From Paroedura picta (Eukaryota > Chordata > Lepidosauria > Squamata > Gekkonidae): 64,000 bases of DNA. The position numbers and the translations under genes were made by a program. How positions within the stretch are numbered: position 1 is the stretch's first letter; the number at the start of each line of letters is the position of its first letter. Below are positions 35,201 to 46,600 of this stretch, piece by piece. The notes below the pieces were generated by a model, which was given only the letters and a program-made list of their open reading frames with translations, did not search any database and had not been told where the DNA came from. The stretch is from contig NC_135384.1 in NCBI RefSeq assembly GCF_049243985.1, positions 14,194,501 to 14,258,500 of the forward strand, in the 5' to 3' direction.

Positions 35201-36917
35201 CAGAGCAGCCCTGAGGCAGCAGCCAGGGAGGACAAGGAGGAGCCACGGCCCGGTACCGACTGATCTACGGACCGGTACCGGTCCCCGGACCGGGGGTTGG
35301 GGACCACTGACCTAAACATCTTTCCCTCAAACATCACTCGAGGTCGATTTCTGAAGATCTCTTCTCAGGAGAGACACTGTTTTCATGGGTGTAATGTCCC
35401 TGACAAGTTATGCCACATACTCTTGGAATGTCATAGAATCATAGAATCATAGAGTTGGAAGGAGCCATACAGGCCATCTAGTCCAACCCCCTGCTCAACG
35501 CAGGATCAGCCCTAAGCATCCTAAAGCATTAGGATGTCCTAGGTTTGCTCTATATCATTACCCCTTAGCGGAATATTTGAAGAAACTGAGATATTTCTGT
35601 GTAGATGAGAAACATTAAATTAAAGCTATACTAAGTATGAGGGACTCAGCAATAATTGTAAAGGTAGCTATGTCTTTGATGGGAATTTTAAATAAAAATC
35701 TTTCCCCTATGAAATCTGCAACTGAAACTTTAAAATTTTAGTTTTATGCTTTGTCATTTTTATGCCAATAAAGTTACTCTGGTTTAGGTGACACTAGAAT
35801 CAAGGAACTATTAGCTTGAATTCAGTGGTCTTAGATGAAATTAAATTATACTTAGCTAGTAAAATGTCATAAAAACAAAACTTTGACCTTCATAAAAAAC
35901 AAAATTAGGTTTTGCATTGACCATTAAAATTATGAATGTTATTTGCCTGGTAGGAGCTGCTTAAAGGATTTAAACACCTGTTTCTTTTTTTCAGACATGG
36001 ATGCCTGTGTCAAATGTCCAGATGACCACTATTCCAGTAAGGACAAAAAACAATGCATTCCTAAATTGATAACCTACCTCTCTTATAAAGAACCTCTAGG
36101 GATTATCTTAGTCATATTGGCTATTTCTTTTTCTGTGGTCATAACTTTGGTGCTTGGAACATTCAAAAAATTCCAGGACACTCCCATTGTCAAAGCCAAC
36201 AACCGGAGCCTCACCTACATCCTCCTCATATCTCTCTTGCTTTGTTTCCTCTGTTCTTTCCTCTTTATTGGGCAGCCTGGCAAGGTGACCTGCTGTCTTC
36301 AACAGATAACTTTTGGTAGCATCTTCTCTGTAGCTCTCTCCACTGTATTGGCCAAAACAATCACAGTAATTCTAGCATTCATGGCTACCAAACCAGGATC
36401 CAGTGCAAGGAAATGGGTAGGGAAGAAAACTACAAATTCTGTTATCATTTTCTGCTCCTTGATTCAAGCAGGGATTTGTACTCTTTGGCTAAGTACTTCA
36501 CCTCCATTCCCAGACACAGACATGCATTCATTGAATGAAGAAATCATATTGAAATGTAATGAGGGTTCCTCTGCCATGTTTTACTATGTTGTGGGTTATC
36601 TAGGCTTCCTTGCCATTATCAGCTTGACTGTGGCTTTCTTTGCCAGGAAACTACCTGACAGTTTCAATGAGGCCAAATTCATCACCTTCAGCATGTTGGT
36701 CTTTTGCAGTGTTTGGTTGTCCTTCATTCCAACCTATCTGAGCACAAAAGGAAAATCTATGGTGGCTGTGGAGATCTTCTCTATCTTATTTTCCACTGCT
36801 GGCTTACTGGGATGCATATTTTTCCCAAAATGCTACATCATTATCCTAAGGCCTGAGATGAACAACAGGGAGCAATTAATGAAGAGGGGGAAAAGGAAAG
36901 GAAGCTTTTCTGGGTGA
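29253..36917 (+). CDS. Vomeronasal type-2 receptor, gene B (6 exons, about 880 aa)
   Basis: Same class C chemoreceptor family as gene A. Exons: 29253-29473, 30126-30417, 30641-31492, 33318-33545, 34321-34447, 35995-36917. All have GT-AG ends and phases that join in frame. A short signal peptide ([13 protein letters not shown]) is followed by [15 protein letters not shown]. The Venus-flytrap part has [15 protein letters not shown] and [16 protein letters not shown]. The cysteine-rich exon 5 has [16 protein letters not shown]. The seven-helix exon has [27 protein letters not shown] and [17 protein letters not shown]. The start has A at -3 and nearby upstream ATGs are out of frame. Intron 2 holds a decoy copy of the start of exon 3; intron 5 holds hAT, CR1 and LINE pieces. 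Closest paralog is gene C, with almost the same exon 3 and exon 6. No break seen. Confidence 0.93.
29474..30125. other. Intron 1 of gene B
   Basis: A 97-codon open frame at 29,693-29,986 has no recognisable domain. Its AT-rich end (TTTGATATGGTTC, AATAAAATAATATTAAAAGG) could be the 3' end of a LINE, but I cannot assign it. Confidence 0.35.
30520..30553 (+). pseudogene. Decoy fragment of V2R exon 3 in intron 2 of gene B
   Basis: CTCTTTCAG followed by CTTGTGTATGGATCATTTTT repeats the true acceptor and first bases of exon 3 (30,641: CTCACATATGGATCATTTTT), about 120 bp upstream of it. After about 34 bases the match stops and the sequence turns into ATTTTACCCCTTTAACACTT, which is intron 2 of gene C. 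See findings for the recombination reading. Confidence 0.8.
31908..32038. mobile_element. MITE fragment in intron 3 of gene B
   Basis: GGCAAGGTGGGATCTGGAG, ATTACAACACCAGACTACAG and ACATCAG blocks match the family at 15,793-16,137 and 17,040-17,217. Confidence 0.45.
32160..32890. repeat. Unclassified interspersed repeat in intron 3 of gene B
   Basis: Starts near AGCATGTGCAATCTG and holds long C/T-rich and G-rich stretches with GTAGATGCACCAAACTTCC. Composition and wording resemble a common squamate repeat, but I have only one copy in the window and cannot prove it. The 137-codon minus-strand open frame inside has no domain and is not called a gene. Confidence 0.3.
33051..33070. repeat. (CA)n microsatellite
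   Basis: Ten CA dinucleotides in intron 3 of gene B. Confidence 0.95.
33690..33960 (+). repeat. Second copy of the repeat at 26,260-26,700
   Basis: In intron 4 of gene B. GCAACTTCCTGATG, AGATTCCTCCTATGTCCTG and TAAATAAAACTATTATACTT are shared or close. Possible old LTR remnant, degraded; family uncertain. Confidence 0.4.
34937..35309. mobile_element. hAT-type nonautonomous DNA transposon, 373 bp
   Basis: Perfect terminal inverted repeats CAGTGGTCCCCAACC and a perfect 8-bp target duplication ACCTAAAC (34,929-34,936 and 35,310-35,317) in intron 5 of gene B. GC-rich body with GGACCGG and CCGGTACCGG near the ends. No transposase frame. The intact duplication argues for a young copy. Confidence 0.93.
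35341..35750 (+). mobile_element. LINE 3' fragment split by a CR1 piece
   Basis: Reads C-F-H-G-C ... C-H-I-L-L-E-C-H, a zf-RVT-like C-terminal finger found after the reverse transcriptase of L2/CR1-like and related LINEs. A CR1 tail (35,431-35,530) follows at once and AT-rich 3' sequence with AAATAAAAATC ends near 35,700. The 5' side is cut by, or abuts, the hAT element. Confidence 0.5.
35431..35530 (-). mobile_element. CR1 LINE 3' end
   Basis: TCATAGAATCATAGAATCAT is the inverse of the CR1 3' octamer tail (ATTCTATG repeats), followed by GAGTTGGAAGG and CATCTAGTCCAACCCCCTGC. It is a short 5'-truncated copy on the minus strand. Confidence 0.85.
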
Positions 36918-37160
36918 ATGTTCTTATACATTTGTGATTTCTTGTTGGAAAAGTTAGAACTATGGGCTTATTTGGTTTCCTATCCTGATGTCCATTTGTA
37001 TCATCCTGAACTGTGAAATAAGAACAGATTTTCTACTCCAGAACTGGTGGCATTTTGGTTGAAGAAATGTTCCAGATTTAACTGATCAATGGACCTTTTC
37101 CTGGTACTGTTTTAAGAAGTGCTCTCTAGGATTTTTTCTGTATATTCCTTTCAACCAGCC

Positions 37161-37166
37161 AATAAA
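37161..37166 (+). terminator. Candidate poly(A) signal of gene B
   Basis: AATAAA about 245 bp after the stop codon. Confidence 0.5.
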
Positions 37167-37417
37167 ATATGAAATCGCTACCAATTCAAACACATTTCTT
37201 GTTTGAATAGAGTCCAGTGGCATCATTAAGACCAACTAATGCCTCCCATGCTCAGTTTGGTTTAAGGTTGTGTGTTTCTTCTGTCGCATTCCATGGCCAA
37301 TGACTGCATCAACACATGCCATGCCAACATTCCTGCTATCACCAATAAAGTTGTGGTCGGTTTTACCACATTCTTATTGTTAGCCACCACAAGCCTTCGA
37401 GGGAGTGGTGGGATAAA

Positions 37418-37448
37418 AATACAATAAATAAATACATACATACTTATA

Positions 37449-37482
<34 letters not shown>

Positions 37483-37513
37483 TAAACACATAAATAAATA
37501 AATACATAAATAA
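37418..37513. repeat. Compound microsatellite (AAAT/CATA/CA)
   Basis: AATAAATAAATACATACATA, then about 13 CA units, then CATA and AAATA units. Open frames on the minus strand rich in V, C and Y come from this repeat. Confidence 0.95.
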
Positions 37514-37688
37514 CATTTTGTTTTTTGTGTCCATCTGTCCCCCTCTTTTTCACTCCTGTATTCTCCCTGACCTGAAGGCCACTATTATCGCACCAGTATG
37601 CCACTCACACTTCTTCTAAAGAAACTCTGTATGTGGGATCATTTCATTTTGGGAAACTATATTTAGGACAAAAAAAAGTGGAGAACAG

Positions 37689-39766
37689 GTGGCTAAAGAT
37701 GTCATCCTGAGAGGGTGGCAGGGCATCTGCTCTGCTATCTCTGAAGCCTGACAGGGGTCAATTGTGCAAGCAATTGGCAGAAAAGAGGAGGGGTACGCAA
37801 ACCCCACCTCACCTTTCTACCCAGGAAGTTCTTGGGGCCGTCTCCAATCCTTTAGGGAGTATATCTCCCTGGATTATAGGCTGTCAGCGTTCCAGGTCCA
37901 GAGGACGACTGCCATTTTCTACCTCGGACTTTTTTTTCTTTCTTTAATCTTAAAGTATCTGCTTCAACCCTACATGATGATTTACCACAAATGAACGCTT
38001 TGAACTGAGGGGAGGACATCGGCTGAGTTCCAAAACATCATTTACTGCAAGTATCTCTCGCTTTTTTTTTCTTCGTCTCTCTTCCTGCATCAAAGCCCTT
38101 TGTTTCCCCCCTCCTCTTACTCTGCTCTGCCTGAAGCCACCTCGTTAAGAGGCAGGCTAATTCTCCTAACTAAGCAGAAGAAGGACTCAAATCAACTCGA
38201 ATTAATTGGCAAAAGCTCTTATTGTAATTGTTTTGGTTTTCGGAGATAAGAGATAAGAGCTGTGAGGGAAAATCTCATGAGAACTCTGTGCCAGTACGAG
38301 AATCTCTGCCTTAACCGACTTCAATACGTCACATGCCTGTGCCGGAACATTAGAGGATAAAACAGAGGACCTCTACTGGCCACTTGTAAAATTGTTTGAG
38401 GCCGGGTTTTTTTTAAGTCAAAATCATGTCTATGTTAAAAAGATTGGCTCATCTAATAGAGATACAAACCCAAGATTACAAAGTATTTTTAGATGGATTG
38501 ATCAAAAATATCTCCAAGGAGATCCAAGATGGCAAGGAAGAAGTCTTCAATAGGAATGATGGATCAATAACAGTGACTGATGACAGCTTTAAACAAGGTG
38601 GAAAACCAACAGCAGAAGAGAAATCTGAAATTCATATCTTCAAGGAGATCCAAGATGCCAAGGAAGACGTCTTTAACAGGAATAATGGATCAATAACAGT
38701 GGCTGATGACAGCTCTAAACAAGGTGGAAAACCAACAGTAGAAGAGAAATCTGAAATTCTGGAGACGGAAAATGGGATGCCGGAGTTCTGCAGCCCAGAT
38801 AAGGACACCCTTTTTAAAAAGACATACAGCCATCTCAAAGCAACAGTGTACAAAAATCAATCAAAAGAAATATGGATCTGCAGTGAAAGTAATCGATTTA
38901 AAGGATCTCTCTGGGGAAAAAATTGCATTGATACTGGAGTCCAGGAGGTGCAACGGCCTCAAGATTTATCGATGCATACTCTGCGGGAAAGAGTACAACT
39001 GCACTTTCTACGCCAAAGGCCATTGGGACAGAATATAATTTTACGGGAACGACAAGATGTAGCAAGCCTCGAGATGAGACCCCCTTAAGAAGACCGAAAG
39101 CTCATATTGTTTTATGTTTAATGTTATACTGTATTCTATATTTCCATTTTTATGAAAAAGGGGAAGCAATGTCTCTTTCTCTCTTGTTTTTTTTTGTCTC
39201 TTTTTTTTGTAGGCATATAGGTAATATAATCATTAGTGCTGAAAATGTAAAATGCAAAGCTCTCAACTTATACCTGTCAGGATGGCTCTTAGAATGGGTC
39301 AAGTATAAATGGTTTGTAGATGTATCTGTATTAAGGATAAGGAGAAATTATGAAATCCTTTTGTAATTTTTTTTCTTTGTACATCTTTAAGGCAAAGCCC
39401 TACTTTCCTCTCCCTTCATCAGGGTATTGATACAGGGCCAAAACTCATACTGTGCTATAAGAAATGTTTAATGTTAAGCATCTAACTCAAACCTAGAAAT
39501 ATCTGCTAGGATAGCTCTTAGATTGTATCAAGCAGTTAATGTGAGGTCTACGATCTCTCAAGTAAGTTGACTAATAATAACTTTTCTTTTGTATATCTAA
39601 ACAGGCCTTTTTTTTTTAATGTAGTGGAAATGTGGATGGCTCTTAGACTCATGGCTCTTAGAGTTTTGGGCAAAAGTTTATATCACTGTGGAGTCAATGT
39701 GGGGTCGTATATTCTCAAGTGATGATTATATTTCTATCTTTATGAAAATAAAAAAAATCATTATAA
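37689..39766 (+). mobile_element. L1-like non-LTR retroposon of about 2.1 kb with its own open frame
   Basis: Flanked by the target duplication AAAAAAAAGTGGAGAACAG (37,670-37,688 and about 39,767-39,785) and ending in AAAATAAAAAAAATC and an A-run: the signature of target-primed insertion with a poly(A) tail. An open frame at 38,426-39,088 (220 codons, MSMLKRLAHLIEIQTQ) has two tandem 42-codon repeats (period 126 bp, from 38,515 and 38,641) centred on KEIQDGKEE and GSITVTDD. A second frame overlapping its end reads YRCILCGKEYNCTFYAKGHW, finger-like, so a frame change inside the original protein is possible. No reverse transcriptase is present. Either a 'half-L1' carrying only ORF1, or an internally shortened LINE. 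The long T/A-rich 3' part (39,090-39,760) has no gene. Confidence 0.6.
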
Positions 39767-39956
39767 AAAAAAAAGTGGAGAACAGATCATTCTTAACTAT
39801 AGAAATATTCCCCACATACAATCTCCTGTTCAAATATGCTTTTCATGTTCAGTAGTCTATTTGCACATAGCATTATCACCACCAGGTCCATCTCATTGTG
39901 TGTTTTCTTTCTGATGTGAGAAACCAGTTATGGTTCAGTTTAAGAAAACTCTTTGT

Positions 39957-40110
39957 AGCTACTTGGTAATGTTGGATAGTACAACAGAGGCTGATCCATT
40001 GGGAAGTAATTATGTCCTACATGATTGTCAGCAGTTATCGGCTCTTTCCTATTGACCCAAAGGATTTTCAAAGACAGTTAGTGATACAACCACCTGTGAT
40101 ACAATCACAT
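39957..40110 (+). promoter_or_regulatory. Upstream block of gene C, conserved with gene B
   Basis: Counterpart of 28,672-28,960: CAGAGGCTGATCCATTGGG and ACCCAAAGGATTTTCAAAG. Further shared words (GTTTTGCATG, AGCTTTTCTTTA, GAAGGCTGAACC) run to the 5' untranslated region. Confidence 0.4.
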
Positions 40111-40476
40111 CTGAAGGAGCATTTAAATACTTCACATGTTGGTAAGATGTCAGTCTAGTGAGAGGGAAGCCTCAATCTTTTCAGCCATCAAATCCAGAAT
40201 TGCTAATATTGTTTGACTTTGTATCTCCTTTCCATATAATATTTGCATTTCTTTTTCTACCACTCTTTTATATACCTGTAATGGTGATTTAGAATGTTCC
40301 TATGAACGGAAGTTTTGTTTTGCATGGCATCTGGTGCAGATCCTTCTAAACCAAGCTTTTCTTTAATGTATCACCATTCACCTGACAATCAAGGAAGGCT
40401 GAACCACAACTTAGCTGGGTAGCTAAGGTAGTAAGAACACTGGAAAATGCATCTGAAGACGAAGTAGTAAGATCAA

Positions 40477-40696
40477 GAGGAGACATGGTTCAGTAACAAA
40501 GCCTTTGCTTAGCATGCAGAAGGTCTCAAATTCAATTTCTAGCATCTTTGGTTAAAAAGACTAGGTGGAAGCTGATATGAAAGTGCCCTGCCTGAGATGC
40601 CAAAGAGCTGCTGCCAGTCAGATTAGATAAGGTCAACTTCAATGGACAAATGATATGATTCAGCATATGGCAGCTTCATAAATGCATGTGTTTAGG
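40477..40696 (+). mobile_element. tRNA-derived SINE directly before the start of gene C
   Basis: Head ATGGTTCAGTAACAAAGCC (A box), GGTCTCAAATTCAATTTC (B box), body CTGCCTGAGATGCC, GAGCTGCTGCCAGTC and tail ATTCAGCATATGGCAGC. This is a different SINE family from the Sauria type. Upstream, host sequence ends in AGTAAGATCAAG, which in gene B (AGAAAGATCAAG) is followed at once by the start ATG. So the element lies exactly between the 5' untranslated region and the ancestral start codon. Confidence 0.75.
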
Positions 40697-43600
40697 ATGG
40701 TACTGATACTATTGCTTATACTAATACTGCTAGGCCCTACAGTCTGCAGGACAATTTTGACTGTTTGTTCCATAAATGAGGATCCCCTTCCTATTTCTCA
40801 TGAATTTTATCAGCCAGGTGACCTTCTGATTGGTCAGATTGTGGAACACATCTTCTTGGTTTATGACTCTCCCTCTTTCCTTCACCAGCCAAAAGGAATG
40901 TTGAGTAAAGAGCCTGTGTAAGAACCACTTTTTGTTTTCCCCCTTAACCCTTCATAGCATGTTGAGAGCATAATAAGCAAGGCCTAGTTATCAAATAAAA
41001 GACTTCTCAATTATTTTCATCAGAAAAAGAATCACAGCACAGAAGGAAGGCATTTAGGTGTGTCGAGTATGTTGTTTGCTCTGTATTCATTGTATTATTG
41101 TACAAACTCTACCAGGAATTTTCTTGCATAAGCCAGTGAATGAAACATGTTTTTCTGTGGGGTTTACGAGTACAACCTCACCCTGAATCAAATTACTTCA
41201 GATCCCTGTTCTTTCATCATATCACTCTTATGTTTTGCCTGCAGTTCTGTTTTTGCCCAAGTGTTACCATCCGTTGGATAATGTCTCAAATTCTAAATAC
41301 CATACTGTTTTATTCTTCAAGTCATTTTTGCTCTGGTAATTTATTGTATAGTTCTTCTTTTAATATGATGGTACAGTTATGATCAGCAATTAACATAATT
41401 TGGTTGAGTTCTAGCTAGGATTCTTTCATTCAACTCTCTTTCTTAGTACAGCCCCCCAATTGCATATGATTTTGGTTCATGTTGGTATCATGATCTACTG
41501 TAAGAGAGGTTAAAGGGAATCCCCATTGTCACCAGTGGAACACTGGATGGATCTAACCCATGGAGATAGAGACTCCATTTTGTCCATGTTGTGAGGGACA
41601 ATATGGAGAAGTCCCATTTCTGAGAACTAAGATCATGACAGACTTTTAAATGCTGCAAGTTTAATATTGACAAGAATCTTCTAATTAAACAATGTTTAGG
41701 ATTAGTATAGACTATTTATTATCTCTTTTAAAAACACAGAAAAAAGAACAAAAAAGAGAGAGAGAGAGGAGAGAAACACTAAAACCAGTAAGAAAAGAAT
41801 GGGGAAATGTAGAAACAAACAAACAAAAGTGGAGACGATTGGTCTACCATTCAGATAGGTTTTGATAAAAGATTTCCAAATATCTAAAATGTCCACATTC
41901 AATCAACATCTTATGCCATTCATTCAGTTGCAAGGCCCTCACTCCATTGGTTTCCAGAAGGTTAACTTGAGGGTCAAAAAGACTGTGTGTTCATTCACTT
42001 TTGCTCAGTTCTGCTACAGTGCTGTGTTTTATCTTTTCTCTCTGAATTTACTAATTAGAATGCTGGAAGTCTGAATTCCGTACCCACACTATGCCTGCCA
42101 TAGTTATATTTAGCAAAGAAAAAGTAATGGGAATCAACAGTAATGGGAATCAAACCCTTTTGCCCATGAATGCACAAATGTGTGCTTTCTTCTACCTATG
42201 GTAATTAGAAAGAATGAGGCAGTGGAAGGGGACAGAGCCTTTACACCCATAATATGTGTGTTTCCTTTATACATTTATTTACTGAAATAATTTTTTAAAG
42301 GTTGTAGTTTGATGTTATGGCCCATAATTCTATTGATGTACAAAGGAGTCTCTCGCTTTCACCACAGGTCAGTGCCAAAGCATTACCAGAACATCCTGGC
42401 CTTAGTATTTGCTATAAAAGAGATCAATGAGAATCCTGACATCTTACCAAACATCACATTGGGTTTCCAAATCCTCAACTGCAACTACCTTGCACAGATT
42501 ACCTATAAGGCCACTCTGAGCCTGCTTTCCACACCTCAGAGTTTTGTTCCCAATTTTAAGTGTGCTGTTCAGAAAAATATGATGGCTGTCATTGGAGGAC
42601 TTCTCCCTGAAACCTCTGTCCATATAGCCACCTTTGCATCCATCTACAAAATTCCACAGGTAAGCCATTAAAAACAGTGGTAAAGGGATTTTACCCCTTT
42701 AACACTTAATTGAAACTTTTGCTCTAAGGCATGCCAAAAATGAATCAAATAGACCATCGGTATTCTCTTTCAGCTCACATATGGATCATTTCCCCCAAGG
42801 CAAGAGGACAAAACACTGTTCTCTTCTTTGTACCAAATGGTCCCAGATGAAGCGCATCAGTACCTAGGAGTAATACGTTTGCTTCATCATTTCCGATGGA
42901 CATGGATTGGTCTCATAGCTATGGATAATGACAATGGGGACAGATTCTTACAGTCTATGGTTTCTTTGTTTTCAAAGAATAAAATTTGTCCCTCCTTTAT
43001 TTTAAGAACACTTAAAAAGACATACAAGGATGAATTTATACTATTGTTTTATAGGTTACAGGAACACTATCCTGTTCTTGTAGCGAGCAACGCTAATGTA
43101 TATGTTGTGTACGGAGAGCCTCCAACACTGCACATTTTAAGAATCCTGTTATATGCATCAGAGAACCTGCCACTTGGTGGTAAAGTATGGATTGTCACAT
43201 CTCACTGGGACTTTGAATCTCTGTCCGTACAAAAGTTCTGGGACATAGAAACTTTCCATGGTGCCATATCCTTCACAGTTCACTCCAATCAGCCTCCTGG
43301 TTTCAAAAATTTCCTTCAGATCATAAGGCCTTTCTGGGCTCCAGGAGATGGCTTTATCCAGGAATTCTGGGAGCAAGCCTTCAGCTGTTCTTTGACGAAT
43401 TCCAGTCTGCTAGAGGAGAATGAGAGGCTGTGCACAGGGGAGGAGAATCTGGAAAGCCTTCCTGGGATTTTGTTTGAAATGAGCATGACTGGCCACAGCT
43501 ACAATGTCTATAATGCTGCCTATGCTGTGGCACATGCTCTGAATGCTATTTACCTATCCAGAATCAAACACGGAAGGCTGAGTGAAGGAGGCAGGAAGGT

Positions 43601-46600
43601 GTTTCAAAAGTTGCATCCATGGCAGGTAATTCTGCATCTATGACAAACCACTAATTGGTAGGCTAACTCATCAGCCAGAAACACGTTGTTCAATAGTTAC
43701 CATGCCCTTTACAATTGCTTAAAAAAATCAGACTAAAATTACAGTTGCCCTTGAAAATACCCAGCAAGGTCATCCCTATTTGTAGTTTCCTAAGATTGAA
43801 AAGTGGAATTAAAGAGATCTAATTACCCCTTTCTTTTACACATCTCAGCTCCACCAGTTTCTAAGGAGTATGACCTTCAATAACAGTGCTGGGGATGCGG
43901 TGCAGCTTAATGAAAAGGGTGAATTAGTGGAAGGTTTTGATATTACAAACTGGATAACTTTCCACAATGGATCTTTTGTTAGAGGCAAAGTGGGAAGACT
44001 GGACCCTCAGGCTCCTCAAGGTCAAGAGTTATCAATCAATGATGATCTAATTGTCTGGCATAGAAGTTTCAACCAGGTGAGACATTCATGCAGATCCTTT
44101 TATCCATACAATAAATGTAAAATAAAATGTGTGTCTGGATGGAACATGATCTGTTCCTGGTTGCTCAATCCTAATTTAACTAGAGATCACAATATGATTA
44201 TAACTTTCTGATCACTCTCTCTTTTCCCCTCTCTCTCATTTTATCTTTAACACATCAGAAACCATTTCTATATATTGCAGGCAATTTATTTTTACATTTT
44301 TAGGAAAGCATTTTGATGGTCATCAGATGTGCAGTAGTAATTTTAGTAGGGATTACCAGACTGCTCCATGGAAGAGTACATTCTCAGTTTCTGGCAAAAT
44401 CATTCCATGCTGACATTCTTTATAGACATTGCCTTCCTCGTTGATATGTCCTTTTATGTTCACTGACAGATTCTGCCAATCTCTGTATGCAATGACAACT
44501 GCTATGTGGGATACAGCAGAAAAAAGAAGGAGGGAGAGAAATTTTGCTGCTATGACTGTGTTCCATGTCCAATCGGCATGATCGCTGATCAAATGGGTAT
44601 GATAAACATAACTCATTTTCCCAAAAAGGAGATTCCCAAAATATGAGATCTGTAAGGGATCAGAAAATCCAAATTCTGAACCAAAAGTTTCTCCTGAAAA
44701 CATCATTCTGAAGTGTATATACAATTCAAAAGATGAAAATGAAGACCCAGACATAGGATTGACTGCACATAGAGAATATAATGGAGAATGTTGTGAAGTC
44801 TGCAATGTCTCTCCTCGAAATACCAGAAACAGTCATTTAGTTCTAAGGTCTAAACATATAATGATCAACCATATCAAAAGCAGTGTATAAATCAAGCAAG
44901 TTGAATACGCCAAATGGAAATCATCAGTCAGTCAGTCAATCACAGGTTATTTGGTCATTTGACCCATATAGAAATATCAGTGGCAGACGGGACTTACCCT
45001 GGCGGCATTTGCTGCAGCAGGGAAGCTCCTATGCCCATGGAGGCTCCAGGCTGTGGGACTATGAGTCCCAGGTGGCTTTGGGGCGAAGGAGGCTGTGGCA
45101 GGTGCTGCTGGGGGGGGGAGGGGCGGTGGCCATTGCTCTGTTCCCTCCATTCTTCAGGGGGCGGGGCAAGAGGCTTGTGATTTTTTCCCTCTCCCTCACT
45201 GACAGGAAATACCCACCCACCCTCCCATAGTTGGGGGTATATGTTACTTTTTAAACAGTCTCCTTACACTTCTTCCATCTGACCATTATACTTTGAAATG
45301 GTCTCAGGCCATTGCCTCTAAAATTAAATCCATAGATCTTGATTCTTTAGCTAACTCTGGAGAGGATCATATTTTTTCAAACTATCCAAAGAAGAATCCA
45401 GAATATTGATCTCCAGATAATTTATGCTGGTGCAGGGGGACCATGCTCTCCATGAGTTTTCGGTCTATCCTACACCCCAAACACTATGGCACACTATTTT
45501 TCCAACCTTATAATACCTTCAAACTGCAGAGCATTTATGTTAGCCAGACTAAACGTATTTCCTTCTGCAATGGTTGAAGGCAGGTATAGGAGAATTCCCC
45601 GCAATGAAAGAATTTGCAGGTATTGCCATACAGAACCAGACTCAGTTTGCCATATCATTCTGCAATGTGAGTTGTATAACAACAAATGTTCTGACTTGAT
45701 CTCCCCACTTCTACCCTTCCCTAATGCCTCAGATGGCAGGGCTCTTGAATTGCTGCTTATCGATAATTGCTCGGAGACCACTGAATGGGTAGCCAAGTTT
45801 TTATCTATAGTAATGTCCCATAAGGTAAAGAAGTAAATGTAACTGGCTTCATCGTTTTGTATTTGCCACTCCCTTGCCTTTTGTAACTTCCCTCACAGTT
45901 TTTCAGACTTTTATTACAGAACCGATTATATATTGTATATTGTGAATGGCATTAAAGGTTTTGTATTGTGCGTATTGTGTGTGTGGTTAAAATATTTTAA
46001 TACTTATTTCTGTTCTTTAGATATGGATGCCTGTGTCAGATGTCCAGATGACCGCTATTCCAATAGGGACCAAAATCAGTGCATTCCTAAATTGATGACC
46101 TACCTCTCTTATAAAGAACCTCTAGGGATTATCTTAGTCATATTGGCTATTTCTTTTTCTGTGGTCATAACTTTGGTTCTTGGAACATTCAAAAAGTTCC
46201 AGGACACTCCCATTGTGAAAGCCAACAACCGGAGCCTCACCTACATCCTCCTCTTTTCTCTTTTACTTTGTTTCCTCTGTTCTTTCCTCTTTATTGGGCA
46301 GCCTGGGAAGGTGACCTGCCTTCTCCGACAAGTTACTTTTGGTATCATCTTCTCTGTAGCTCTCTCCACTGTGTTGGCCAAAACAATCACAGTAATTCTA
46401 GCATTCATGGCTACCAAACCAGGATCTAGTGCAAGGAAATGGGTAGGAAAAAAAATGGCAAATTCTGTTATCATTTTCTGCTCCTTGATTCAAGCAGGGA
46501 TTTGTACTCTTTGGCTAAGTACTTCACCTCCATTCCCAGACACAGACATGCAGTCACTGAATGAGGAAATCATATTGAAATGTAATGAGGGTTGCTCTGC

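Noticed and set aside
34937-35309. CpG-island promoter in intron 5 of gene B
   Set aside because: The GC-rich stretch coincides exactly with a hAT element bounded by inverted ends and an 8-bp duplication.
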